Below the pieces are notes generated by a model. The model had not been told where the DNA came from and searched no databases. It saw only the letters and a list, made by a program, of their open reading frames with translations. A stretch of DNA of 64,000 bases, taken from positions 1 to 64,000 of the forward strand of contig NZ_JNCS01000002.1 of NCBI RefSeq assembly GCF_000731985.1. Reading direction: 5' to 3'. Made by a program: the position numbers and the translations under genes. The stretch is from Natrinema altunense (lineage in GTDB: Archaea; Halobacteriota; Halobacteria; Halobacteriales; Natrialbaceae). Positions 25,608 through 34,436 of this stretch are shown here, in pieces (position 1 is the stretch's first letter; each line of letters begins with the position of its first letter).

Positions 25608-26246
25608 TTAGCGATCCCGATCCGCGAACGCCGCCGTTCCGCCGTCGTGGAGTTCTCGAGAGACGTCTCCTACGCCCTCGCGCAGGCTCTCGTGATAGGC
25701 CATCAGCCGATCACGAACGGCCTCGTGCTGCCGGGCGAGGATCTGTGCGGCCGACAGCGCCGCGTTAAACGATTTGCCCGCGTCGACCGCGACCAGCGGC
25801 GCGCCCGTCGGCATCCCGATGACGCTGTCGACCGACTTCTCCTGAACCGGGACGCCGATCACCGGCAGCGGGTACGCGATGGAGGCGGTCATGTTCGGCA
25901 GGTCCGCGGACTTCCCGCCCGCACCCGCGATGATCACCTCGAGCCCGCGCTCCTCGGCGGTCTCGGCGTAAGCCGTCATTAAGTCCGGCGTGCGGTGGGC
26001 CGAGGTGACGTAGGTCTCGAAGCTGAACCGTTCCGCGGGCGGGTTCCCGAAGTCGGTCTGTTCGGCGAAGCCGAGTTCCTCGACGAAGGCGTCGTACGCC
26101 CCGCGGCGCTTGCCGCCGGTCAGCATCGTCTCGAGGTCGGAGTCGCTTCCCATGACGATCCCGACGTCCGGCGTGTCCTCGGTCGGACGGTCCTGCTCGG
26201 CTTCGTCGTGGAGGCGGTCGATCAGGTCGGTAACGCTGTCGCTCAT
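25608..26246 (-). CDS. purE: 5-(carboxyamino)imidazole ribonucleotide mutase
   Basis: 212 residues. It converts N5-CAIR to CAIR in purine synthesis. Motifs: VGIVMGSDSDLETM (phosphate-binding SDSD), VTSAHRTPDLM, AGAGGKSADLPNM and VIGVPVQEKSVDSVIGMPTG. An insert after the first motif and a charged C-terminus are haloarchaeal. It lies 77 bp after purK with its own possible TATA (TTGTATACC), so it may be expressed both ways. Confidence 0.96.
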   Translation of the reverse strand: MSDSVTDLIDRLHDEAEQDRPTEDTPDVGIVMGSDSDLETMLTGGKRRGAYDAFVEELGFAEQTDFGNPPAERFSFETYVTSAHRTPDLMTAYAETAEERGLEVIIAGAGGKSADLPNMTASIAYPLPVIGVPVQEKSVDSVIGMPTGAPLVAVDAGKSFNAALSAAQILARQHEAVRDRLMAYHESLREGVGDVSRELHDGGTAAFADRDR

Positions 26247-26323
26247 GGGTGGAGGTCATCGGGGAAGCGACTTGAAACGGTGGTATACAAGGCGAGAACG
26301 CGTGACGACCGGGCTCGAAGGCG

Positions 26324-27487
26324 TTAGGTGCGGAACGTGACGGCGGCCTCGAGCTCGCGCGCCCCCTCGAGTACGTCCTCGGCCGACGCGTCAGCATCGC
26401 CCGCCGAGAGCGTCACGTGTCCCATCTTCCGGAGGGGTCTGACCTGCCGCTTGCCGTACCAGTGGAGGCTCGCGCCGGGCGTCTCGAGGATTTCGTCGAC
26501 TCCGTCTAGCTGTGCGGGCCGCTCTTCGCTCACATCGCCGAGCAGGTTCGTCATCACCGTCGGCGAGCGGAGCGCGGTCGAGCCGAGCGGCCAGCCGAGG
26601 ACGGCCCGAACGTGTTGCTCGAACTGGGACGTTTGAGCGCCCTCGATCGACCAGTGCCCGGAGTTGTGCGGACGCGGCGCGATTTCATTGAGGAGCACCT
26701 CACCGGCCGTCGTTTCGAAGAGTTCGATCCCGTACACGCCCCGGCCGTCCATCACCTCGAGTACGTCGCGCGCGACCGCGTGAGCGCGTTCGGCGACGGC
26801 CTCGCTCGAGCGTGCAGGGACGATCGTCTCCCGGAGGATCTCCTCCTCGTGGACGTTCTCCCCGATCGGGAAGGTCGCGGTCTCGTCGTCTCCCTTGACC
26901 GCGATGACCGAGACCTCGCGCTCGAAGTCGACGAACGACTCGACCATCGCGGGGCCAGCGACCGACTCGAGGGCAGCCTCCGCGTTGGCTTTCGACTCGA
27001 CGGGGACGTTGCCGCGGCCGTCGTAGCCGCCGGTTCGGGCCTTGAGCATCACCGGCGCGCCGTAGTCGTCGATCGCAGTGCGGATGTCGTCGGCGTCCTC
27101 GACCGCGCGGAACGGCGGCACCGGAACCCCGGCGGCCTCGAGTTCGCGCTTCTGGACGAGTTTGTCGTGGATCGTCTCGAGGGTCGACGGCTTCGGGTGC
27201 ACCGGCGTTTCGGTGTCCTCGCTCACCCGGTCCATCACGTCCTGGTCGGCGAGTTCGATTTCGAACGTGAGCACGTCGGCGCGCGCGGCGAGTTCGCGGA
27301 TCCCCGCTTCGTCGTCGAACCCGGCGACGATCTGGTCGCGGGCCACGGGCGCGGCCGGGCAGTCCGGCGTCGGGTCGAGGACGACAACCTCGACGCCCAA
27401 CGGCGCGGCCGCTTCGGCGAGCATCCGGCCGAGCTGTCCCCCTCCGACTACGCCGATCGTCGGTCCCGGCGTCCGTAGCGTCGTCAT
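26324..27487 (-). CDS. purK: 5-(carboxyamino)imidazole ribonucleotide synthase
   Basis: 387 residues, ATP-grasp. It makes N5-CAIR from AIR, bicarbonate and ATP, and is the partner of PurE. Seen: N-terminal TIGVVGGGQLGRMLAEAA, the ATP-grasp lid VMLKARTGGYDGRGN, GVYGIELFETTAGEVLLNEIAPRPHNSGH in two pieces, and GAQTSQFEQH. The start MTTLRTPG was preferred since the 71 codons upstream have no homology and the TATA spacing fits. Confidence 0.96.
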   Translation of the reverse strand: MTTLRTPGPTIGVVGGGQLGRMLAEAAAPLGVEVVVLDPTPDCPAAPVARDQIVAGFDDEAGIRELAARADVLTFEIELADQDVMDRVSEDTETPVHPKPSTLETIHDKLVQKRELEAAGVPVPPFRAVEDADDIRTAIDDYGAPVMLKARTGGYDGRGNVPVESKANAEAALESVAGPAMVESFVDFEREVSVIAVKGDDETATFPIGENVHEEEILRETIVPARSSEAVAERAHAVARDVLEVMDGRGVYGIELFETTAGEVLLNEIAPRPHNSGHWSIEGAQTSQFEQHVRAVLGWPLGSTALRSPTVMTNLLGDVSEERPAQLDGVDEILETPGASLHWYGKRQVRPLRKMGHVTLSAGDADASAEDVLEGARELEAAVTFRT

Positions 27488-27510
27488 TGCGTGGCGATTG
27501 TCGACACCCG

Positions 27511-27520
27511 CGCTTAAGAA
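27511..27520 (-). promoter_or_regulatory. TATA box of purK
   Basis: TTCTTAAGCG on the minus strand is centred about 29 bp from the purK ATG, the distance expected for leaderless transcription. It confirms the chosen start. Confidence 0.5.
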
Positions 27521-27746
27521 TTCCCAAACGGCCCGTCGCTCGAGGACGGCTCGAACCGATTCGAACTGACTCGACCCATCGCTCGCACGTCCCCCGTCGC
27601 CCCGGAACTCGTCCGTGAACGTCCCGATTGTCTCGTCCAGTGGGCAGGCCATCCGACCGCGGAGCGTCCGGTTCCGCCAACCGAGCTTCGTGCAGGGCAC
27701 CGCGGTGTGTCGCTACGGGGCGTGTTGGTCACCCGAGAACGGTACC

Positions 27747-27755
27747 TCTTTTACC
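27747..27755 (+). promoter_or_regulatory. TATA box of ribH
   Basis: TCTTTTACC centred about 26 bp from the ribH ATG, fitting a leaderless ribH-aminotransferase transcript. Confidence 0.45.
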
Positions 27756-27776
27756 TGTCCTCCCTACCGCTCGCCT

Positions 27777-28211
27777 ATGACCACGCTCGGACTGGTGGTC
27801 GCGGAATTCAACCGACCGATCACCGAGCAGATGGAGCAGGAGGCGCTCGAGGCGGCTACCGCCGCGGGTGCCGAGGTGCACGAGACGGTTCACGTGCCGG
27901 GGGCGTACGACGCGCCGCTGGCCGCCGATCGTCTCGCCCGCCTCGACGACGTCGATGCCGTCGTCGTCATCGGCACCGTCATTACCGGTGACACGGATCA
28001 CGATCAGGTGATCACCGACGCCACCGCACAGCGACTCTCCGACGTGAGTCTCGAGCGCGACACGCCGGTCACCCTCGGCGTGACCGGCCCCGGCATGTCC
28101 GCCGCCGAAGCGCGCGAGCGCGTCGAGAACGCCGCGACCGCCGTCGACGGTGCGCTCGATCTCGTCGACGAACTACCCGACCCCAGTTCCGCCGTAGATT
28201 CCCACCAATGA
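27777..28211 (+). CDS. ribH: 6,7-dimethyl-8-ribityllumazine synthase
   Basis: 144 residues. It performs the penultimate step of riboflavin synthesis. Motifs: LVVAEFNRPITEQM, HVPGAYDAPLAADRL, VVVIGTVITGDTDHDQVI and VTLGVTGPGMSAAEA. Archaeal RibH assembles as an icosahedral or pentameric shell. The start was set at the ATG after the TATA-like box. It overlaps the next gene by four bases (ATGA). Confidence 0.95.
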   Translation: MTTLGLVVAEFNRPITEQMEQEALEAATAAGAEVHETVHVPGAYDAPLAADRLARLDDVDAVVVIGTVITGDTDHDQVITDATAQRLSDVSLERDTPVTLGVTGPGMSAAEARERVENAATAVDGALDLVDELPDPSSAVDSHQ

Positions 28212-29401
28212 CGATGGAATTCACCGACCGCGTCAGCCGAGTCGAACCGTCCGCAACGCTTGCGATCTCCGCGCTCGCCACCGAACTCGAGGCCGAGGGC
28301 GCAGACATCGTCGACTTGAGCGTCGGCGAACCCGACTTCCCGACCCCGGAGAACATCGTCGAGGCCGGCAAGGACGCGATGGACGCCGGCCACACCGGCT
28401 ACACGACCTCCGCCGGCATCCTCGAGTTGCGCGAGGCGATCGCCGACAAACTGGCCGCCGACGGCCTCGAGCACGATTCGGACGAGATCATCGTCACGCC
28501 CGGCGCGAAGCAGGCCCTCTACGAGGTCGTCCAGTCGCTCGTCGAGGACGGCGACGAAGTCGTCCTGCTGGACCCCGCGTGGGTCTCCTACGAGGCGATG
28601 GTCAAGATGGCCGGCGGCGACCTCACCCGCGTCGACCTCTCCGAGACCGACTTCCAACTCGAGCCCGCGCTCGATGACCTCGCGGCCGCGGTCTCCGACG
28701 AGACCGAACTGCTGGTCGTCAACTCGCCGTCGAACCCCACCGGAGCGGTCTACTCCGACGCCGCACTCGAGGGCGTCCGCGATCTCGCCGTCGAACACGA
28801 CATCACCGTCATCTCCGACGAGATCTACAAGGAGATCACCTACGGCGTCGAGCCGACGAGTCTGGGCACGCTCGAGGGGATGGCCGACCGTACCGTCACC
28901 GTCAACGGCTTCTCGAAGGCCTACTCGATGACCGGCTGGCGGCTGGGCTATTTCGCCGGCCCCGAGGACCTGATCGACCAGGCCGGCAAACTCCACAGCC
29001 ACTCCGTCTCCTCGGCCGTGAACTTCGTCCAACACGCCGGTCTCGAGGCCCTCGAGACCGAACAGGCCGTCACGGAGATGGTCGCGGCCTTCGAAGAGCG
29101 CCGGGACCTCGTCGTCGACCTGCTCGCCGAACACGATGTCGATGTCGCCGTCCCCGAGGGCGCGTTCTACATGATGGTCCCTGTGGACGACAACGAGGCG
29201 CGTAGCGCCTCGGATGCGAGCGGCGATGAGCCGCGAGCCGACGATCAGGCCTGGTGCGAGGGCGCGATCGAGGACGCCCACGTCGCGACGGTCCCCGGCA
29301 GCGCGTTCGGCACCCCCGGCTACGCGCGGATCTCGTACGCCGCGAGCGAGGAGCGACTCGAGGAGGGTATCGAGCGGCTGGCCGAGGAAGGCTACCTGTA
29401 A
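28208..29401 (+). CDS. aspC: Class I/II (aspartate-type) aminotransferase
   Basis: 397 residues, fold-type I PLP enzyme. Markers: VGEPDFPTPENI, the PLP-side TPGAKQALYEV, SPSNPTGAVYSD, SDEIYKEITYG and the PLP lysine in NGFSKAYSMTGWRLGY. The C-terminal Arg that binds the carboxylate is in GYARISYA. An unusual insert (about residues 330-347, NEARSASDASGDEPRAD) separates MVPVDD from QAWCEGA and is encoded by palindromic DNA; homologues normally run straight through this loop. It is translationally coupled to ribH. Confidence 0.92.
   Translation: MTMEFTDRVSRVEPSATLAISALATELEAEGADIVDLSVGEPDFPTPENIVEAGKDAMDAGHTGYTTSAGILELREAIADKLAADGLEHDSDEIIVTPGAKQALYEVVQSLVEDGDEVVLLDPAWVSYEAMVKMAGGDLTRVDLSETDFQLEPALDDLAAAVSDETELLVVNSPSNPTGAVYSDAALEGVRDLAVEHDITVISDEIYKEITYGVEPTSLGTLEGMADRTVTVNGFSKAYSMTGWRLGYFAGPEDLIDQAGKLHSHSVSSAVNFVQHAGLEALETEQAVTEMVAAFEERRDLVVDLLAEHDVDVAVPEGAFYMMVPVDDNEARSASDASGDEPRADDQAWCEGAIEDAHVATVPGSAFGTPGYARISYAASEERLEEGIERLAEEGYL
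29195..29234 (+). repeat. Palindromic in-frame insertion within the aminotransferase gene
   Basis: Two consecutive hairpins, GAGGCGC-gta-GCGCCTC (29195-29211) and GCGGC-gatga-GCCGC (29220-29234), coincide with an extra loop in the enzyme. Insert length keeps frame. It resembles a small mobile palindromic repeat family that tolerates being translated. Confidence 0.55.
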
Positions 29402-29468
29402 GGACACCGAGGCGACATTTTGCGGGAGCATGATCCGACAGAATCGTTCCCGTCGCCTATCTTCCCGG

Positions 29469-29822
29469 CTATTCCTCAGTTAGCGGGAAATCTGTTCGTA
29501 CTCTCTCGCGCTCGTATACGTCAACCTTCTGTGCTGCAGTCAGTTCACCCCACGTGACACCAGTGTCCCACGGATTCCAGTTGAACAGTGCTGTCACTTC
29601 GTCTAATCGCCTCTCGACACGCCCGAGCGCGAACCGTGCGCTCTCGACATCCTTCTTCTCGGGCGTTTCGCCGCGTTCGAGATCGTCTTTGATAGCTGCG
29701 GTCGCTGCGACGAGGTGTGCGGTATCGCTGGACTCGGATTCCGTCGGCGGCCGGAGTCGCTCAACCAATCGATCACGGGTAAGCAGTGTCGAAGCCTCGA
29801 GAGTGATATTTCGCTTGGTCAT
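29469..29822 (-). CDS. Hypothetical protein, helical
   Basis: 117 residues, soluble and mostly helical, starting MTKRNITLEASTLLTRDRLVERL and containing ALFNWNPWDTGVTWGELTAAQK. No domain is recognised. GC is lower than in the housekeeping genes beside it, suggesting an accessory gene. A GAATTTTAACC element about 30 bp upstream is a likely TATA box. Confidence 0.65.
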   Translation of the reverse strand: MTKRNITLEASTLLTRDRLVERLRPPTESESSDTAHLVAATAAIKDDLERGETPEKKDVESARFALGRVERRLDEVTALFNWNPWDTGVTWGELTAAQKVDVYERERVRTDFPLTEE

Positions 29823-30115
29823 TGGGAGACACCCGAACGAGCGGGTTGTCGGTTAAAATTCGATATTAGATTATGTACCGGTTCTGAACGTTCGAATTCA
29901 GTATGACAGTCCATGGTATAATCACCGACCGAAGCGCTAAGATCCGGGCCGTTATCATGGATTCGCGCTTCTATTGAGCCTTCTCTTCATAGCCTCATAT
30001 AATTTGTGCAGATTGAACACTCAATCTAAATTGCTGCATTGAGTGGGTAATATGCGTACATGTGGCGTTTATAGACGTGGGATTTGCATTCTAATGCGGA
30101 GAGAACGGATTACCG
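29823..30115. other. AT-rich intergenic region
   Basis: About 290 bp of AT-rich DNA between divergent genes. It includes a GTTTATAGAC element about 45 bp before the plus-strand winged-helix gene and several short AT tracts. No gene of its own is supported. Together with the flanking low-GC genes and the tRNA it may be an old integration spot. Confidence 0.4.
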
Positions 30116-30328
30116 ATGGAACAGAATGATTTAACGGACGTAGACAACGCGATTCTCGACGAGCTTCGGGGCGGCCGAGCCACCAAAGGTGCACTCGTCG
30201 ATTGGACCGGCTACTCGAGAAACAGCGTCTACAACCGACTCGAAGTGCTCGAGGCTGCCGGACACGTAACGTGTGTCCACGACGGAACGCGCCTCTTCGA
30301 ACTGCGAGACGACCCTCGCGACGAGTAG
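30116..30328 (+). CDS. Small winged-helix DNA-binding protein
   Basis: 70 residues. DVDNAILDELRGGRATKGALVDWTGYSRNSVYNRLEVLEAAGHV is a complete winged helix in consecutive pieces, with the recognition helix around YSRNSVYNRL and a wing ending FELRDD. It looks like an MarR/Lrp-type minimal repressor that may control itself or the neighbouring genes. Confidence 0.8.
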   Translation: MEQNDLTDVDNAILDELRGGRATKGALVDWTGYSRNSVYNRLEVLEAAGHVTCVHDGTRLFELRDDPRDE

Positions 30329-30439
30329 CGGTCTCGGCCCGGATCGAAGCTGACATCGGTGATCGGAAACACACCACCACCTCACGACGAAAAGTAACAC
30401 TATTGTGCGGTGGCGGCTTATCCGGTAGGTGAACCAAGC

Positions 30440-30512
30440 AGTCCCGTGGTGTAGTGGCCAATCATATGGGCCTTTGGAGCCCATGACGGCGGTTCGAATC
30501 CGCCCGGGACTA
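30440..30512 (+). tRNA. tRNA-Gln (anticodon TTG)
   Basis: 73 nt cloverleaf without encoded CCA. Acceptor stem AGTCCCG/CGGGACT with discriminator A; anticodon stem TGGGC/GCCCA around loop CTTTGGA, anticodon TTG; T arm GGCGG-TTCGAAT-CCGCC. No intron is present. Confidence 0.96.
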
Positions 30513-30697
30513 CTAACTCGGAGGTTTGAATCCTGACAGCCGTGAGTAGCGCACGACAATGTTTCGAACGGTGAGTCGGATCTCGAGGACATGCCGGTTT
30601 TCGCGGGGACTTTTGTACTTGAAGGAGATATCGAAACAGCGCTTTCCAAAAGGGTATGCGCTGGTAGATATCTAAGGTTGTCACTGGCGCTGGCCGT

Positions 30698-32029
30698 TCA
30701 ATTATCGGTTAGCCGTATAGTTCCGCTGCGGGCTCGTTCGAACAGCGAGACGGCGCTGGGTTCAATCTGATTCGAATACTGCATAAGCGAGGTGCCAAGA
30801 ACACTCATAACGAGAACATAACCGACGGTAAAGGCGTAGATCGTCTGTGCGGTCTCAGCTGCCATGCCGCTGCCAGCCCCCGAGAGGGCGAGACTCGCGA
30901 TGATCAGTGAGAACTCGCCGCGGGTGGCCATTCCGAAGCCGACCCGGAGTGATCGGCGATCGTCGAGGCCGTAGATTCGTCCACTGAGGTAGCCGCTCAC
31001 GATCTTCGTCGGCGTCGTCACGATCACGGCGGCGACGATCATCCCGAGAATCGAAAGCGTGAACAGTCCCGGATCGGTGACGAGCCCGATCCAGAAGAAG
31101 AAGATCGCTGCGAACGCGTCTCGCAGCGGCTCGAGCAGCCGCTCCAGGTCGTGGACGTGATCGGTCGAGGAGAAGGCCATGCCGACGAAGAAGGCGGCGA
31201 CGGCCTCGCTGACACCCAGCGCGAGCGCGATCCCGGCGACGAGGATCGTGACGCCGAGTGCCCGGACGACGATAAACTCGTTCGTGTCGGCGTCGAGAAA
31301 GCGCTGAAAGAAGTCGGTCCCGAAGGTGACGAGTCCGAGCAACGCGAGGATGAACCCGACCGCGATCCCGATCTGTCCCGCGGCTTCCCCGATATCACCG
31401 CCGCCCAAGACCAGTGCGGACGCGATCGCCAGGTAGACGGCGATGAACAGGTCCTCGTAGACGAGCGTGCCGAGCATCGGTTCGGACTCGTCGTTGGCGA
31501 TCCAGCCCAGATCGATCAGTGACTTCGTGATGATCGCACTCGAAGAAATGTAGACAATTCCCGCTATAAGGAAAGCCGCGAGGAGGCTACCGAAGGTGAG
31601 ATAGCCGAAGATCAGCCCGATCCCGAAGTTGATGACGAGATCGACGGACCCGGCTTTGCCAATCCGGTCCTTGCTCGCGATCAACCGGTTCAAATTGAAC
31701 TCGAGACCGAGGAAGAACAGGAGGAGGACGATCCCGATCTCTGCGCCGACGACGATGAAGTCGGTTTCGCCGAGTGCAAGTCCACCGACCGCGCTCAGGA
31801 GATCGACGCCTCCGACAGTCACCTCGGGAATAGTGACGGTGATCCCACCGATCTCGACCTCGCTGCCGGCGACCGTGGGGAGTTCGCCCAGCACGTTCGA
31901 TCCGAGCAAGACGCCGACGATGATATAAAAGGGGATGACCGACTGATCGATTCGACTCGAGAGGATGCCGGCGAGAGCAACCGCGGCGAAGAGGATCCCG
32001 ACATCAACGAGCGCCGTTTCGGTCGCCAC
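30698..32029 (-). CDS. khtU: CPA2-family K+/H+ antiporter (KhtU/KefB-like)
   Basis: 443 residues, about 12-13 TM helices. The CPA2 core is clear: an N-terminal FYIIVGVLLGSNVLG, a middle VAAFFVGMAFSSTDHVHDLE and RVGFGMATRGEFSLIIASLAL carrying the ion-binding region. It should exchange K+ for H+ across the membrane. It follows the KhtT-like gene by 34 bp on the same strand, which suggests an obligate regulatory pair. Confidence 0.9.
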   Translation of the reverse strand: MATETALVDVGILFAAVALAGILSSRIDQSVIPFYIIVGVLLGSNVLGELPTVAGSEVEIGGITVTIPEVTVGGVDLLSAVGGLALGETDFIVVGAEIGIVLLLFFLGLEFNLNRLIASKDRIGKAGSVDLVINFGIGLIFGYLTFGSLLAAFLIAGIVYISSSAIITKSLIDLGWIANDESEPMLGTLVYEDLFIAVYLAIASALVLGGGDIGEAAGQIGIAVGFILALLGLVTFGTDFFQRFLDADTNEFIVVRALGVTILVAGIALALGVSEAVAAFFVGMAFSSTDHVHDLERLLEPLRDAFAAIFFFWIGLVTDPGLFTLSILGMIVAAVIVTTPTKIVSGYLSGRIYGLDDRRSLRVGFGMATRGEFSLIIASLALSGAGSGMAAETAQTIYAFTVGYVLVMSVLGTSLMQYSNQIEPSAVSLFERARSGTIRLTDN

Positions 32030-32063
32030 TACCGCTCACCTCCGGCGGGAAAGTTCGTCGCGA

Positions 32064-32558
32064 TCACTCGTCGAGTCCGGCTCCGAGCAACTCCTCGAAC
32101 TGGGCGCAGTCCTCGCGGTCACCGATGACGACCAGCGTGTCACCCACCTCGAGGACGGTCTCCGGCGTCGGCGGCGAGATCAATTCCTCGCCGCGCTGAA
32201 TGGCGACGATAGAAACACCCGTTTCATCGCGGATGTTCGCCTCAGCGAGGGTCTGGTCAGCTATCTCGGCGGTCTCGGAGACGCCGTACCATTCGAGGTA
32301 GGTATCGTCGGAGAGCATCGTCTCCACCTGTTCGGCCTGCACCGGCTGGAAGTACGCCCCTTCCAGAATCGTGCCGATCTTTCGGGCCAGACGATCCGAT
32401 GCCTCGAACACCTTCTCGCTGTCCGCGTCCGCGTCAGCTTTCAGGTACACCTCCCGTTTCCCCGTATTGTGAGTCACGATGACGAGGCGCTGCCCGTCAT
32501 CGAGTTCGATCTCGAACTTCTTTCCGACGCCGGGGAGGTCGCTCTCGTAGACGGTCAT
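32064..32558 (-). CDS. khtT: KhtT-like regulatory subunit with TrkA-C domain
   Basis: 164 residues. An N-terminal domain (about 1-75) is followed by a TrkA-C domain (ETGVSIVAIQRGEELISPPT, LEVGDTLVVIGDREDCAQFE) that in KhtT binds nucleotides such as c-di-AMP and gates the antiporter. It is the first gene of the pair with the transporter and is divergent from a K+ channel gene, forming a potassium-homeostasis cluster. Confidence 0.9.
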   Translation of the reverse strand: MTVYESDLPGVGKKFEIELDDGQRLVIVTHNTGKREVYLKADADADSEKVFEASDRLARKIGTILEGAYFQPVQAEQVETMLSDDTYLEWYGVSETAEIADQTLAEANIRDETGVSIVAIQRGEELISPPTPETVLEVGDTLVVIGDREDCAQFEELLGAGLDE

Positions 32559-32777
32559 ACGTCATCAAAGCGAGGGCGTGACAATAAATGGCGTGTCCCG
32601 TCGACCGATGAGGCCATCTCTGCCGGTGCTTCTCCCGAGGATGTCAGAAAACGACTTACGGGCATCGCACCGCTCGGACTCGAGTGGACTCCAATACGCG
32701 GTGACGATAGGCCGTCCCAGCAAAACCGGTCACTTAATCGATCGGGGACGGTATCCACAGTGACTGGTGGACAGTAA

Positions 32778-34436
32778 ATGCGCGAGCTTCGAGATATAGA
32801 CGGTCTGCATCCGCGTGATCTGACGCAACGTCAACGACTGTTGGTACTATTCGTGGTCGGTCTCGCTTCAGTCGTCCTCTTCTACACGGTCGTCTACAAC
32901 TGGGGAATGCAAGTGCTCGAGAACGACCCCCAGTCTATCTTCCGGTCGCTCAACACGGTCGTCGAGACGATGACGACGACCGGGTTCGGTGCGGATTCAC
33001 CCTGGGAGACGCCGGTGATGAACGTCCTGATGGTGTCGATCCAGTTGACCGGCGTCATCATCGGGTTCGTCACGCTGCGCGTCTTGGTCATCCCGCTCTT
33101 CGAACGGACGCCGCTGGACCTCTCCGACCGCCTCACGACAAAGAACGACCACGTCGTCATCGCGGAGTATCAGCACGATACCGAGATGCTGCTCGACGAA
33201 CTCGAGGAACTCGATATCGACTACGTTCTCATCGAGTCCGACGAGGAGGAAGCGAAGCGGCTCTCGGACGATGGCTATCAGTCGATCAAAGGCGATCCCG
33301 AGGAGCGGGCTGACCTCGACCGTGCGACGATCGAGCGAGCGGCGTTGCTCATCACCGACGCCGGCGACGAAACGGCGAGTATCGTCCTGACAGCGCTGGA
33401 AGCCAACGAGGACCTGCGGGTGATCAGTTTCACGGAGTCGACGCGTCGGAAGGCAGCACTGGCGGAGGTCGGTGTCGACCGAAGTATCGCCCCGCACGCG
33501 CTGATCGGCCAGCGGCTGGCGGAGAAAGCGGCGACGCCAGTCACGGTTCCCGACCGAACCGACGGCGACGAGGTCGACGTTCGCGAGATTCTTGTCAGAC
33601 GGAATAGCCCGCTCCACGGCGTCAGAGTCCGCGATTCGCCGGTCGTGGCCCATCCGAATCTGACGCTGGTCGCCGGGTGGTTCGACGGCGAATTGCACCT
33701 ACCGCCATCACCCGACGACGAACTCACGCCTAACACCGTGCTGGTCGTCGCCGGACCGAGGAGCGAGATCGACGAAATAACAGACGAGATCGCAGGTGTC
33801 CGGTCGCGACGTATCGAGAACCCCTCGCAGCTCATCGTCGCCGGCTTCGGTGAGGGTGGAACTGCAGCCGTCGACGTCCTCCCAGCGGATGTCTCGGTGA
33901 CGACTATCGACGATTCGGAGGAGCGGGACCCCGACATCGTCGGCGATGTCACCGAACCGGAAACGCTCCGGGAAGCCGGCATCGAGGACGCGTCGGCCCT
34001 GGTCGTCACCGTCGGAAGCGACTCGACCGCGCTGATGACTATCGCCATCGCTCGCTCGCTCTCGAGCGAAGTCGAAATTCTCGCACGTGTGACTGATAGC
34101 GAGAAGATAAGGTCGGCGTTCCGAGCGGGCGCTGACTACGTGCTCTCTATCCAGCAGGTGTCCGCTCGGCTGGTTGCGGCGGAGGTCCACGGTGAACAGG
34201 TCATGTCTCCAACGAACCAGATCCGCCTGATTCGGGCCGACGCAGCGCCGTTTGCTGGCGAGTCACTGGGGGACGCCCGTCGCAATACTGAGCGCGGATG
34301 GACCGTCATCGGTGTCTCACGCGGCGACACTGTCCATACTGACGAGCGTACCACCATTGAAGCCGACGACGAAGTGATCGTTGCGGGAAGCGACGACGCG
34401 ATTCAGGAGTTCGAGCGAACGGTCCCTTCTTCATGA
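32778..34436 (+). CDS. Two-TM potassium channel with tandem RCK domains
   Basis: 552 residues. TM1 at about 22-42, pore helix and filter TTTGFGADSP at about 66-75, TM2 at about 82-103, then RCK1 (TrkA-N/C) and RCK2 (TrkA-N/C). The channel resembles MthK-type ligand-gated K+ channels. The filter has GFGA where GYGD/GFGD is usual. RCK1 has lost its glycine motif (HVVIAEYQHD) while RCK2 keeps LIVAGFGEGG, so only RCK2 may bind nucleotide. It is likely involved in K+ retention or release in a salt-in cell. Confidence 0.9.
   Translation: MRELRDIDGLHPRDLTQRQRLLVLFVVGLASVVLFYTVVYNWGMQVLENDPQSIFRSLNTVVETMTTTGFGADSPWETPVMNVLMVSIQLTGVIIGFVTLRVLVIPLFERTPLDLSDRLTTKNDHVVIAEYQHDTEMLLDELEELDIDYVLIESDEEEAKRLSDDGYQSIKGDPEERADLDRATIERAALLITDAGDETASIVLTALEANEDLRVISFTESTRRKAALAEVGVDRSIAPHALIGQRLAEKAATPVTVPDRTDGDEVDVREILVRRNSPLHGVRVRDSPVVAHPNLTLVAGWFDGELHLPPSPDDELTPNTVLVVAGPRSEIDEITDEIAGVRSRRIENPSQLIVAGFGEGGTAAVDVLPADVSVTTIDDSEERDPDIVGDVTEPETLREAGIEDASALVVTVGSDSTALMTIAIARSLSSEVEILARVTDSEKIRSAFRAGADYVLSIQQVSARLVAAEVHGEQVMSPTNQIRLIRADAAPFAGESLGDARRNTERGWTVIGVSRGDTVHTDERTTIEADDEVIVAGSDDAIQEFERTVPSS

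Noticed and set aside
30521-30535. A near copy of the tRNA T-loop (GGTTTGAATCC) just after tRNA-Gln, possibly an att site
   Set aside because: Only about 11 bases match, with one mismatch, and no integrase gene or element boundary is nearby, so chance is more likely.
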